From Magnetospirillum sp. (GTDB taxonomy: Bacteria > Pseudomonadota > Alphaproteobacteria > Rhodospirillales > Magnetospirillaceae), in NCBI GenBank assembly GCA_024707145.1, contig JANQAI010000011.1, forward strand, positions 310,001 through 374,000: a DNA stretch of 64,000 nt, in the 5' to 3' direction. Shown in pieces: positions 41,273 through 52,400 of the stretch; within the stretch, counting starts at the first letter, position 1; each line of letters opens with the position of its first letter. Position numbers and translations under genes: made by a program. The notes below the pieces were generated by a model. That model searched no databases. It saw nothing but the letters and a program-made list of their open reading frames with translations, and was not told where the DNA came from.

Positions 41273-42623
41273 TCAGCGCATGGCGAACAGTTCCTGATGG
41301 AACCGCCGTGCCACCACCAAGCCGTGAGCGGCGAAATCCCGGCGCAGCGCCTGCCCGAACCCGGCCGGGCCGCAGAACCAGATGCTGGCGTCGCGCCATT
41401 GCGGGACTTCCGCGCGGATGCGGTCGCCGTTCAGCCGGCCGTCGCGGGAATCCACCAGGATGTGCAGGCGTATCCCGGCGGCCTCGGCGTCGGCGGTCAG
41501 CCTGGCGAGCGCGTCGTCGTCCACGTCGGCGGTGGTGTGGAACAGGTCGACCGCCTGCGGTGGACGCTCCTCCCCCATCGCCGCCAGATGCTTCATGCGG
41601 GCGATGAACGGGGTGATGCCGATGCCGCCGCCCACCCAGATCTGCCGGGGGCAGGTGTCGTCGAAGGTGAAACAGCCATAGGGGCCCTCGACCTTCACCG
41701 CCTGGCCGACCCGCAGTTTCTCGCGCAGCCGGCGGGTGTGGTCGCCCAGGCTCCTTGACGATGAAGGTGATACGCGGGGCGTCCTTGTCCCATGCCGAGG
41801 CGATGGTATAGGGGTGGGCGCCTTCCGAGACGTCCGAGGTGGCGAAGGCGAACTGTCCGGCCTTGTGCCCCGGCCAGCCTTGGGGAACGTCGATCTGGGC
41901 CTCCAGGACCCGCACGCCGGGATAATAGTGCAGGGCGGTGATTTCGCCCTCGACCTGGCGGCCGGCGGCGACCCGGCGGCGCAGGGTGACCACCGCGGCC
42001 CAAGTGCCGGCGGCGAGCAGCGGCGCCATGACCAATCCCACGGGCTGGGTCCAGTAGTCGAACTGGACGAGCACGACGGCATGGAAGACCAGCACCAGAT
42101 AGGCGACGGCCAGCAGGCGGTGGATCTTGAAGAACAGGCGATAGGGAAAGCGCTTGAACAGGGCGAGGACGATCAGGGCTACCGCCGCATAGAACGCCCA
42201 TTCGCCGATTCCCTCGGCAGTCCCGCGCAGATTCCGGAGCAGTGCTTCGATCTCATTGTCGGGGATCGGCCGTGGTCCTCGCTGCGGCCGCTCCAGCCAT
42301 CCCCAGCCTACCGCCCATTTGGGGCCTTGCGCCCATAGCCAGTGGATCACCGCCAAGACCAGGGCGCCGATGCCCAACCATTTGTGCAGGCGGTACATCT
42401 TGTCCAATCCGCCCAGCCAGGATTCGGGCCAGCGTGGACGCAACGCCAGGATCATGGCCAGGCTCATGCAGGCCATGGCGATGATGCCGCTGTACTGCAC
42501 CATGGCGGCGCGCAAGGTGAAGAAGGTTGCCGGCTGGAAGACGGAAGGTTCGGCGGCCAGCCATAGCGCCGTCATCAGCAGCAGCGCGCCCCATAACAAG
42601 ATCCGAATGTTCCGCACGGCCAT
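41273..42623 (-). CDS. Ferric-reductase-like transmembrane flavoprotein (FRD/FAD/NAD domains; single frameshift)
   Basis: About 450 residues. The ATG at 42623 is preferred over a TTG at 42671. Six or so membrane helices carry haem-ligand-type histidines (YRLHKWLGIGALVLAVIHWL and IHRLLAVAYLVLVFHAVVL). A FAD-binding barrel (HPYTIASAW, AGQFAFATS) and a NAD-binding domain (IWVGGGIGITPFIARMKHL, IWFCGPAGFGQALR) follow. The frame breaks at GAGCCTG (plus 41747-41753); GAGCTG restores IVKELGDHTRRLREKLRVG. It moves electrons from NAD(P)H across the membrane; the acceptor may be ferric iron or another oxidant. It is convergent with the Na/Pi gene. Confidence 0.85.
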
Positions 42624-42762
42624 CCCCCTTTTGACTGGATCGGCGACTGTTGCGGGCGGGGTCGCCTGCAACGTACGGATTATTATGGAGCATCCGCCAT
42701 GAACGGCGCCTGAACCGGCCGGCCGCCACCCTGCGCTAGGCCGGGCGGCGGCGGGGTGATCG

Positions 42763-45418
42763 TTACGATGCCGGCGCCGTTTCGGCCGGTGCCGCCGGTT
42801 CCGCCGGTTCGTGCTTTTCCGGCGTCTTGGGCGGCAGGGTCGAGATGATGGAGGTCACCAGCGCCGCCAGGAACGGCATGGACTGCACCACCAGTACGAT
42901 GGACCACAGGCGGATTTCCGGGTCGTAGAAATTGTGCTTGGGGATCAGGATGGCGACGGCCGCGATCCAGTGCAGCACCATCAGGGTGCTTTCCTCCAGC
43001 GTCATCTTCACCGCGTCCTTCAGGCCCACCTTTTCCGCCATCTTGGGCGTGCGCATGAACGGCGTGTGCTTGGTGAAGATGCCCTGCCACATGGCCCAGG
43101 CGATGGCATAGGTCAGGCCCATGCCGGCCACCGCCGACAGGACGCGGCGCTTCCAACTGCACTTCACCCGCGTGGTGTAGAGGAAGATGTGGTGGACGAT
43201 CTTGGCCACGAACACGCCCACGGTGGGCAGGATGAAGAAGGCCAGCGGCGTGTCGAAGTAGCGCGGCGCCAGCACCATGCCCAGCGACCAGAACAGGCTG
43301 GTGACGCAGAACAGCAGGTAGAAGGCGTCGGCGAACCACGGCAGCCAGCCCGAGACGAAGTGGTACTTCTGGGCCGGGGTCAGGCCGGTGTTCCTGAACG
43401 GGATCAATGCCTTCCAGTGTGCCTTTAGAATTTGCACCGCGCCGTAGGCCCAGCGGAAGCGCTGCTTCTTGTAGGCCATGAAGCTGTCGGGCACCAGGCC
43501 GTGGCCCATGCGCTCCTGGATGTAGCAGGATTCGTAGCCCATCTGCATCATGCGCAGGCCCAGGCTCGGCGTCCTCGCAAATGCACCACTCGGCCCAGCG
43601 GCCGGACTTCTCCATCACCTCCTTGCGCACCAGGGTCATGGTGCCGTGCTGGATGATGGCGTTGGCCTCGTTGCGGAACACCATGCCGATGTCGAAGAAG
43701 CCGGCATATTCCCAGTTGATCATTTCCTTGAACAGGTCGTTTTCCCAGTCGCGGTGGTCCTGGGGCGCCTGCACGTGGCCGACCTTGGGATCGTCGAAAT
43801 AGGGAACCAGGGCGCTCAGCCAGTCCTTGCGCACCTGATAGTCGGAATCCACCACGCCGATGATCTCGGCGTCAGGGGCGGTCACCGACAGGCCGAAATT
43901 CAGCGCGCCGGCCTTGGCGCCCGGCCACGGGGCCAGATGGTAGAAGCGCACCTTCTCGCCCAGGGTCTTGCAGTATTCCTCCACCGGGCGCCACACCTCC
44001 TCCTTCTTCGTGTTGTTGTCCAACACGATGATCTCGAAGTTGGGGTAGTCCATGGCCATCAGCGAATCGATGGTCAGCTTCACCATCTCGGGCGGTTCGT
44101 TGTAGCAGGGCAGGTGGATGGACACCTTGGGGAAGCGTTTCAGGCTGCCGGGCGGCAGCGGCTTGAAGCCGCGCTTCATCCTGCCGGCCCAGGTCAGTTC
44201 CGTCAGCTCGATGCCGTTGATCAGCACGACGATAAGCAGCAACAGTTGGGCGGGCAGCAGCACGCCCATCATCAGCTCGGTGGCTGGGGCGAGGTCGCGC
44301 ACCACCGGGGTGGACATGGTCCAGATCACCAGGGTGGCGGCGAACTGCACCAGCATGGCGAAGAAGATCTTGCCTGGCAGGCGCAGTTCCTTCCACTTAC
44401 CCAGGAACCAGATCACCGGCAGGATGGCGATCAGGGCGGCGGCGGCGGCCTGGAACGGCCACTCCTTGAACTCGATGACCGGACCGATCCAGTTGAACTT
44501 GGGCTGGCGGTCGACGGTGAAGATGCCCCAGTGCTTTTCCGAGGCGGTGTTGTCCAGGTTGACCTTCCACGGCTGGTCGAACGCCTCGACCACGTTGTAG
44601 TCCAGGTTTTCCTCGTGCGCCCAGTTGAGGAACTGGCGCAGGAACAGGGCCTGGTTGACCAGTGAGGGCTCGGCGTTGCCATAGGAGCGGCCGGCCGAGG
44701 GCCAGCCCACCTCGCCGATGAACAACGGCTTGTCGGGATAGGCGTTCTTGACCTCGCGCACCATGCGCTTGGTGAAGTCCAGCGCGCCCGAGATGTCGAC
44801 GCGCTCCCAGAACGGTAGGGTGTGCAGGGTGATGAAGTCCACCTCCTGCGCCACTTCGGGATGGTCCAGCCAGATGGACCAGGCTTCGGCGGTGGAGATC
44901 TTGACGCGTTCGGGCAGGGCGGCGCGCACCCGGCGCAGATAGCGGATCATCTGCTCGGGCGTCAGGCGGTGCAGGGTCAGGTTCTCGTTGCCGATGATCA
45001 CCCGGTCCACGTTGGGATTGTCGCGGACGATGCGGATGATGTTGGCGATCTCCACCTCGTTGCGGGCCAGACGCTCGTCCAGCCAGGCGCCGGGCAGCGC
45101 CTTCAGGCCGTGCTTGGCCGCCAGCTCGGGAACCTGGTCCAGCCCTTCCAGGGTGGAATAGGTGCGCACCTGCTGGACGGTGCCGGCCAGCATGGCCAGG
45201 TCCTCGTCCATCTCCTCGCGGGTGGGCAGCAGGGTTTCGTCCAGGTGCGGCATCTTGCGCACGATGGTGGGATCGTCGTCGGCGCGGGCGGGTGAGAACG
45301 AGACGCTCTTGATGGTGCCCGCCCACGGCATGGCGCTCTGCGGCCGGTTCATGGCGAACCAGAAGCCCAGATTGCCGAGCACGATCAGGACGAGAACCAC
45401 GAGACCGGAGAGACGCAT
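42763..45418 (-). CDS. ndvB: GH17-GT2 beta-(1,3)-glucan synthase-like fusion, NdvB type (single frameshift)
   Basis: About 885 residues. An N-terminal membrane anchor precedes a GH17-like domain (residues 30-310) with acid/base Glu in VIIGNENL and nucleophile Glu in LFIGEVGWPSAGRSYG. Then come several membrane helices and a processive GT2 domain with IHLPCYNEPPEM, VVDSDYQVR (DXD), the ED of CICEDAE and KKQRFRWAYGAVQ (Q-x-x-RW). A C-terminal membrane bundle and Ala/Pro-rich tail end it. The frame breaks at GAGCCTG (plus 43561-43567); GAGCTG restores EDAELGLRMMQMGYE. Such fusions make beta-1,3-linked, often cyclic, periplasmic glucans for osmoadaptation. Substrate and linkage are inferred. Confidence 0.85.
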
Positions 45419-45704
45419 GGAGCTTATTGCCCGTTTTTCAGTTGAAGCGGGACCGAGAGGCCGTCAGGACAACGGCGCGGGTCTTGGAACGCCGCGCGGC
45501 CGGACTATCATCGCACCAACCGGGCGCCGCGAAAAGATGGCGGCGAACATTATCCCCGCCTGCGAGCCCTGTCCATGGGGTGGCAGGGAAGCACCCGAAC
45601 ATGGCTGCAATGAGGCGTCGGGGCACCGGCCGAAAGGGGGCTTCCCCGTCCGCCCCCTCCTGCGGTACACCCACCACTCGTTCCGACGATATCCATGGGG
45701 AAAG

Positions 45705-48045
45705 ATGACCGCCTCCACCTCCATCATCACGCGCATCGCCCAGGAGCCTGGGCGCCCGCGACGCCCAGGTGCTTGCCGCCGTCCAGCTGCTGGACGAGGG
45801 AAGCACGGTGCCGTTCATCGCCCGCTACCGCAAGGAAGCCACCGGCGGCCTGGACGACACCCAGCTGCGCTCGCTGGAGGAGCGCCTGATCTATCTGCGC
45901 GAGATGGAGGAGCGCCGCGCCGCCATCCTGGCCTCCATCGAGGAGCAGGGGAAGCTGACCGACGAGCTCAAGGGCCAGATCCTCGCCGCCGACACCAAGG
46001 CGCGGCTGGAGGACCTGTACCTGCCCTACAAGCAGAAGCGCCGCACCAAGGCCATGATCGCCCGCGAGGCCGGGCTGGAGCCGCTGGCCGACGCCCTGCT
46101 GCTCGACCCCAACTTGTCGCCCGAGGCCGAGGCGGCCAAGTACCTGAACGACGCCGTTGCCGACGTCAAGGCCGCCCTGGACGGCGCCCGCCAGATCCTG
46201 ATGGAGCGCTTCGCCGAGGATGCCGAGCTGCTGGGAAGCCTGCGCGAGCACCTTTGGGACAGCGCCGTGCTGGTGTCGTCCGTGGCCGAGGGCATGGCGG
46301 AGAAGGGCGCCAAGTTCAGCGACTATTTCGACTACCGCGAGCCCATCAAGGCCATTCCCTCACATCGGGCTTTGGCCCTGTTCCGTGGCCGTAATGAAAA
46401 CGTTCTCAACCTGAAACTCCTGCCCGGCGACGAGGCGGCGGTGCCGGAAGGCGAGGTGTTCCGCGGTCCCGGCGAGTGCGAGTTGAAGATCGCGCGGCGC
46501 TTCCGCGTCAGCGACCAGGGCCGCCCCGCCGATGCCTGGCTGGCCGAGACGGTGCGCTGGGCCTGGCGGGTGAAGATGCATCTTCATCTGGAGTTGGAGC
46601 TGACCGGCCGCCTGCGTGAAGCCGCCGAGGAAGAGGCCATCCAGGTGTTCGCCCGCAACCTGCGCGCCCTGCTGCTGCAGGCCCCGGCCGGCCAGCGCTC
46701 CACCCTGGCGCTGGACCCCGGCATCCGCACCGGCGTCAAGGTGGCGGCTATTGACGGCACCGGCAAGGTGGTGGAGACCACCACGGTCTATCCGTTCCCG
46801 CCCAAGCAGGACGTCATGGGGTCGCTGATGGCGCTGGCGTCCTTGTGCCGCAAGCACAGGCTGGAGCTGGTGGTCATCGGCAACGGCACCGCCAGCCGCG
46901 AGACCGAACGGCTGGTGGGCGAGCTGATCAAGCGCCACCCCGAACTGGCTTTGCAGAAACTGGTGGTGTCCGAGGCCGGCGCCTCGGTCTATTCCGCTTC
47001 GGAACTGGCGGCCAAGGAATTCCCCGATCTCGACGTCAGCCTGCGCGGCGCCGTCTCTATCGGCCGCCGCCTGCAGGACCCGCTGGCCGAGCTGGTCAAG
47101 ATCGACCCCAAGAGCATCGGCGTCGGCCAGTATCAGCACGACGTCAACCAGACCCGGCTGGGCCGCAGCCTGGATGCGGTGGTGGAGGATTGCGTGAACG
47201 CCGTGGGCGTCGAGGTCAACACCGCCTCGGCCCCGCTGCTGGCCCGCGTTGCTGGCTTGTCGTCCGCCGTGGCCGCCAACATCGTCGCCTTCCGCGACCG
47301 CAACGGCGCCTTCGCCAGCCGCGAGGCGCTCAAGCAGGTGGACCGCTTGGGGCCGAAGGCGTTCGAGCAGGCGGCCGGCTTCCTGCGCGTCATGAACGGT
47401 GCCAACCCGCTGGATTCCTCGGCGGTGCACCCTGAGGCCTATCCGGTGGTGGAGCGCATCGCCCAGGCCACCGGGCGCGAGATCCGCAGCATGATCGGCG
47501 ACGTGCCGTTCCTGCGCTCGCTGAAAGCCGGGCAGTTCACCGACGAACGCTTCGGCGAGCCCACCGTGCGCGACATCCTGAAGGAACTGGAAAAGCCCGG
47601 TCGCGATCCGCGCCCCGAATTCAAGACCGCCGCCTTCAAGGAGGGTGTCGAGACCATGGAGGACCTGAAGCCCGGCATGGTGCTGGAAGGCGTGGTCACC
47701 AACGTCACCAATTTCGGCGCCTTCGTGGATATCGGCGTCCACCAGGATGGCTTGGTGCACGTCTCGGCCCTGGCCAACCGCTTCGTCAAGGACCCGCACG
47801 AGGTGGTCAAGCCCGGCGACGTGGTTCACGCCAAGGTCTTGGAAGTGGACTTGAAGCGCAAGCGAATCGCCCTCAGCATGCGCATGGACGAGGCGCCGGC
47901 GCCCCGCTCGGACCGTCCGGGCGGCGACCGTGCCTCCCCGGCGGCGCGTCCGGCGCCGGCCAAGGGGCAGGCCCGGCCGCAGCCGGCCTCGTTCTCCGGC
48001 GGCGCGCTGGCCGACGCCTTCGCCCGCGCCAAGAAGAAGGGATAG
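45705..48045 (+). CDS. tex: Transcription accessory/RNA-binding protein Tex (single frameshift)
   Basis: About 780 residues. N-terminal helical domain ([37 protein letters not shown]), YqgF-like RNase H domain ([32 protein letters not shown]), helix-hairpin-helix ([34 protein letters not shown]), and a C-terminal S1 domain ([33 protein letters not shown]). Then a disordered Pro/Arg tail. The frame breaks near the start at GAGCCTG (45744-45750); GAGCTG gives [20 protein letters not shown], the normal Tex N-terminus. It acts in transcript handling. The binding-protein gene follows after 8 bases. Confidence 0.92.
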
Positions 48046-48053
48046 GATCGCGC

Positions 48054-49286
48054 ATGTTCCGCCGCCTGACCGCCGCCCTGTTGCTCCTGCTCGCCTGCGC
48101 ACCGGCCCGCGCCCTGCCGCCCGGTTCGGGGGCGTCGGACCCCTCGGTGGTGATCGGCGCGGTGGCGACCCTGACCGGGCCGGGCGCCCTGGCCGGGCAG
48201 GACGTGATGGATGGCTTCAACCTGGCGCTCAAACAGCTGGGCGGCCGCTTCTCCAACCAGGAAGTGCGGGTGGTGGTGGCCGACGACAAGGGCTCGCCCG
48301 ACGTCGCCCGCCAGCAATTGCGCCGCCTGATGGAGCGCGAGCGGCTGGACGTGGTGGTGACCGCCCTGTCCGCGCCGTCGCTGGCGGCCATCGCCCATCC
48401 GCTGCTGGAATCGCGCCTGTTCGTGCTCAACCTCGATCAGGCGCCGGCCGAATTGGCCGCTGCCGGCTGCTCGCCCTGGCTGTTCACCATGTCGGCACCG
48501 GCCGAGGGCGTGCACGAGGCGCTGGGCCAATTCCTGGCCGGCGAGCGCGTGCGCCGGGTGGTGGTGGTCGGCCCGCACACCGAGATGACCACCAGCGCGG
48601 TGGCGGCGTTCAAGCACACCTTCCCCGGCGAGGTGGTGGCGGTGCTGTCGCCCAAGCCGGGTGAAACCACCTTCGATGCCGAACTGGGCGAAATCCAGCG
48701 GCTGAGGCCCGACGCCATCTATTCCCTGCTGACCGGCGGCATGGCCGGCGGCTTCGTGCGGGCCTGGGGGGCGTCACCGCTCAAGGCCGAGGTGCCGCTC
48801 TATCCGGTGTGGATGGCGGCGGAACGCCAGTTCCTGTCGGCCATGGGCGATGCCGCCCAGGACATGCAGGGTATCGCTACCTGGAGCCCGGACATCGATT
48901 CCGTCCCCAACCGCCGTCTGGTGGGCGATTTCGAGCAGGAATACGGCCGTCCCGCCAGCACCTGGGCGGCCCAGGGCTACGACGCCGCCTTCCTGCTGGA
49001 CGGTGCGCTGAAGGCCACCAACGGCAAGACCCTGGATGCCGAGGCGGTGCGCACGGCGCTGCGCCGCGCCGATTTCGTCTCGGTGCGCGGCGGCTTCAAG
49101 TTCGGCACCAACCACATGCCCATCCTCAGCTATTACCTGCGCAGGGTCACCCGTGATGCCAAGGGGCGGCCGATCCAGGAAATGCGGTCGGTGGTGCTGA
49201 AGGATTGGCGCGACCGCAACGCTCCCGCCTGCCCCATGCGCTGGGTGGAGGAGCCGCCGCCGGTCCCGGCGGTCAAGAAGCCCTAG
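48054..49286 (+). CDS. Branched-chain-amino-acid-type ABC substrate-binding protein
   Basis: A 410-residue periplasmic protein with a Sec signal (MFRRLTAALLLLLACAPARA). The mature part has the type I periplasmic binding fold (IGAVATLTGPGALAGQDVMDGFNLALKQLGG, VRVVVADDKGSPDVA, LNLDQAPAE, GYDAAFLLDGALKATNG). LivJ-like proteins bind amino acids or aromatic acids; here no permease or ATPase genes adjoin it, so it may be an orphan sensor or serve a transporter elsewhere. GGATAGGATC precedes the ATG. It faces tamB, with a long hairpin between. Confidence 0.85.
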   Translation: MFRRLTAALLLLLACAPARALPPGSGASDPSVVIGAVATLTGPGALAGQDVMDGFNLALKQLGGRFSNQEVRVVVADDKGSPDVARQQLRRLMERERLDVVVTALSAPSLAAIAHPLLESRLFVLNLDQAPAELAAAGCSPWLFTMSAPAEGVHEALGQFLAGERVRRVVVVGPHTEMTTSAVAAFKHTFPGEVVAVLSPKPGETTFDAELGEIQRLRPDAIYSLLTGGMAGGFVRAWGASPLKAEVPLYPVWMAAERQFLSAMGDAAQDMQGIATWSPDIDSVPNRRLVGDFEQEYGRPASTWAAQGYDAAFLLDGALKATNGKTLDAEAVRTALRRADFVSVRGGFKFGTNHMPILSYYLRRVTRDAKGRPIQEMRSVVLKDWRDRNAPACPMRWVEEPPPVPAVKKP

Positions 49287-49302
49287 GCGATCTCGTGAAA
49301 AC

Positions 49303-49413
49303 GTTGTCATCCCGAGCCCAGGCGAGGGATCTCATCATGGCAGGGCCTTGCCGGTTCTGATGCGGTGTGCCGGGCGGAGATCCCTCGTCGCTGGCGCTTC
49401 TCGGGATGACAAC
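49303..49413. repeat. Long inverted repeat between convergent genes (second repeat family)
   Basis: GTTGTCATCCCGAG (49303) and CTCGGGATGACAAC (ending 49413) are perfect arms. Inside them GCGAGGGATCTC and GAGATCCCTCG pair as well, so about 110 bases can form one long hairpin. It differs in sequence from the GTCATGCCCGG repeats. Its location between the binding-protein and tamB stops makes it a likely bidirectional terminator. Confidence 0.7.
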
Positions 49414-49421
49414 GGACATCG

Positions 49422-52400
49422 TCAATAATCCATCCGCCAATTGACCCCCACGCCGCCGCCGCTTTGTTCGCCCAGCGAGCTTTCCAGCGAGAAGCCGCGG
49501 CCGACGTCCTGCTCCACCACCACCCGGCCCAGTCCCGAGGTGCCTTGATCCACCCGGACGAAGGTGTCCGGGCCGATATATTTGCCGGCCGACAGGGTGG
49601 GGCCGGTTTCCGTCCTTTCACCGTTCCTGGCGCTGCGGCTGGCCGTCTGGTCGTCGGCCGAGCCCACCCCCAGCACGTCGAGGCCGAGGAAACCGCGGAT
49701 CTTGCCGATGGGGTCGAACCCGCCACCGCCGCCGGTCAGGCCGGTCGCCGCCATCTGCGCCAGTTGCACCTGCTGGAAGGCCGAGAGCTTGCCCGCCTCG
49801 CGTCCGAACAGCACCCGCGCCAGCACCTCGTCCTGAGGCAGGGTGGGCTGCGACGAGATGGTGAATTCGGGGGTCTTGGCGGTGCCGCCGATCTGGACCT
49901 GGGCGGTGATGTCGGCGGCATTGGCCTCGGCAGTGACCGCCAGGGACGGATCGATGCTCTCGCCGCCCTCGAAGGTGATGTTGCTGTCCTGGATCAGCCG
50001 GAATTGCTTGCCCAGGAAGTCGAACTGGCCGCGCGCCACCGACAGCCGGCCGGTCAGGCTGGGCTGGGTCAGGGTGCCACCCACGTCCAGCTTTCCCTGC
50101 CATTCGCTGTCCAGGCCACGGCCACGGACGAAGGCGTGTTCCACCGCCACCTGGACGGCCAGGGCCATGGTGACGGGGCCGGCGGCGGCGGGATTGTCCT
50201 TCCGCTCGTCGGGCGGCGGGCCGGGGCGGTTGATTTCCACCACCTCCAGCGTCACCGGGCCGCCGCCCCTGATGCGGCCTACGTCCACCTCGGCGCGGGG
50301 TACCGCCAGTTGCCCGGCGATACGGCCGTCCTCGTCCGCGCCCTCCAGCCGCAAGACGCCGGTCACCGAAGCCTCCACGTCGTCGCGGCGCAACGCGGTG
50401 AAACGGTCGAAGGTGATGTCGGCGCGATAGGCGCCGTCCAGGGTGGCGGTGCCGCTTAATTGCGTACGGCCACGGCCGCCGTCGCCGCCTTCCGCATGTA
50501 ACTGGGCGCGATCGCCGGACAGTTCGGCGGTGGCGGTCAGCGGCGTGATCAGCGTGCCGCTGTCCAGGTTCTCGTAGCGCCCCTGGCTCAAGGTCGCGCG
50601 CCCGGTGATGGCGGGTGATGCCATGGTGCCGGAAACCATGGCCGTGGCGTCCAGGCTGCCGGCGAAGACGTGGCCCGCCAGTGGCAGGGCTTCGGCCAGC
50701 CGGGCGGCGTCGCCGGTGACGCGCAGGCGGGCCTGCACCGGCCCGTCGCCGGGCAGGGGGAAGCTGCCGCTCGCCTCGGCTTGGACCTTCTGGCCGTCGG
50801 CCAGCGAGCCTTGGGCGCGCACCCGTCCGTCGCGCCAGTTGCCGTCCAGTTGCGCCGTCATGCGGCCGAGGCCGCCGCGCGCCGCAGCCGCCAGGCCCAC
50901 ATCCCGGCCGTTCAGCGAGAACCTCACCGCCGGAGCGGTGACCGGGCCGCTGGCATCGACACTGCCGCTGACCGTGCCCACCGCATCCACCGGGGCGGCG
51001 AGGCCCACCAGCATCAGCGGCACCCCTTCCAGCCGGGCGCGCACCTGCACGGAGCCCCGGCTCAGCCGGCCGCTGGCCTCGATGCGTCCGCCGCCCAGCC
51101 CCAGCAGGGCGGGGGGCAGGGTGACGGTGTCGTCGCGCCAACTCACGCTCACCGGCCGCAGCAGCCGTACCGGCACCTTGTCGGCATCGACTTCGGCCCG
51201 TTCCACCACGACGCGCCCAGGCTGGCCGGATGCGCTGAGGGTGATGTCGTTCAACGGGATGTCGCCTACCCGGCCTTGGGCGATGATGTCGACGCGCCCG
51301 CCGGGGGTCGTGGTCAGCCGGTTCAGGTCCGCCTGGGCCGTCACCACGGGCAGCGCAAGGCCGCCGCTGGAAAGGTCGTAGCCGCGCACGCTCAGTCGCA
51401 CTGACTGGCCGTGTCCCGGGTCGAGCACCGCATCGGCCTCGACCCGGCCGGCAAGAGGGCGTCCCACCAGCCCCTCCCAGGCCTTGAGTTCCGGGATGCT
51501 GCCCGACAGGCGTCCCTGTACGCCGTCCTTGATCCACAGGTCGCCGCCCAGCCGGGCGTCGCCCGAGGCCAGTTGCAGGTCGCGCAGGCGGATGCCGTTG
51601 GCCGCATCCAACTGCGCCCGGCCGTTCACCGGCGTGCCGGCCACGGTCACGTCCGCCGATAGGGTGCCGCGCGGCTTGCCGAGGTCGGCCAGGTCGAAGG
51701 CCACGTCGCCATCGCCCGGCGGAGCGTCGCCCACGCGCAAGCCGGCCAGGTGGGCCAGGCCGGACAGGGTGGGGGCGGTGGGAGCGCCGCCGACCCGTCC
51801 CGAGGCGAAGCCGGCCCCGGTCAGGTTGGGCGCCAGCACCGACAGATCGGGCAGCGACAGCCGGGTCCACAGTTCCAGGCGGTCGCCTACCCGGCCGGCG
51901 CTCCACAGGGCGGCGCGGGCGCCGTCCATCCGCAGCCGTTCCACCTGCACCCGGTTGCCGGCCAGATGGGCGGTCAGCGCCGCGCGCGGCTCGGCGCCCA
52001 CGGCGCGGTCCAACACTTCCACTCCAGTGGCGAGCTGACTCGCCTGGGCGGTCAGACTGGCGCGCAGGGCGGGCTGGGTCAGGTCGCCGGCGACCATGCC
52101 GCGCACCGTCACCTGGCCTGTGACGCCGCCGCCGGCCAGGGCGTTGAGGTCGGCGGTGCCGCGCAGCCGCAACAGGCTGTCTCGCCCCCAATCCCCAATC
52201 ACGCCGGCGCCTGCAAGGGTGGTGGCGGGGGTCACCAACTGCACGTGTCCCAGACGAACCCGCCCTTGTTCCGGCGCCATGTCACCGATTGCCTCCAGGC
52301 GGGCTTGCTGCACCGGCAAGGGGGTGCCGTCCAGGCGGGGAAAGTGGATTTCCACCTGGGCGCTGGTCAGCCAGCGATCCGCCCCGGGCACCACCTTGCC

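Noticed and set aside
40227..42671. 814-residue frame joining the reductase with the Na/Pi antisense strand
   Set aside because: Only the first 290 residues match the reductase. After the GAGCCTG break the frame is a shadow of the Na/Pi gene, while the true C-terminal NAD domain lies in another frame.
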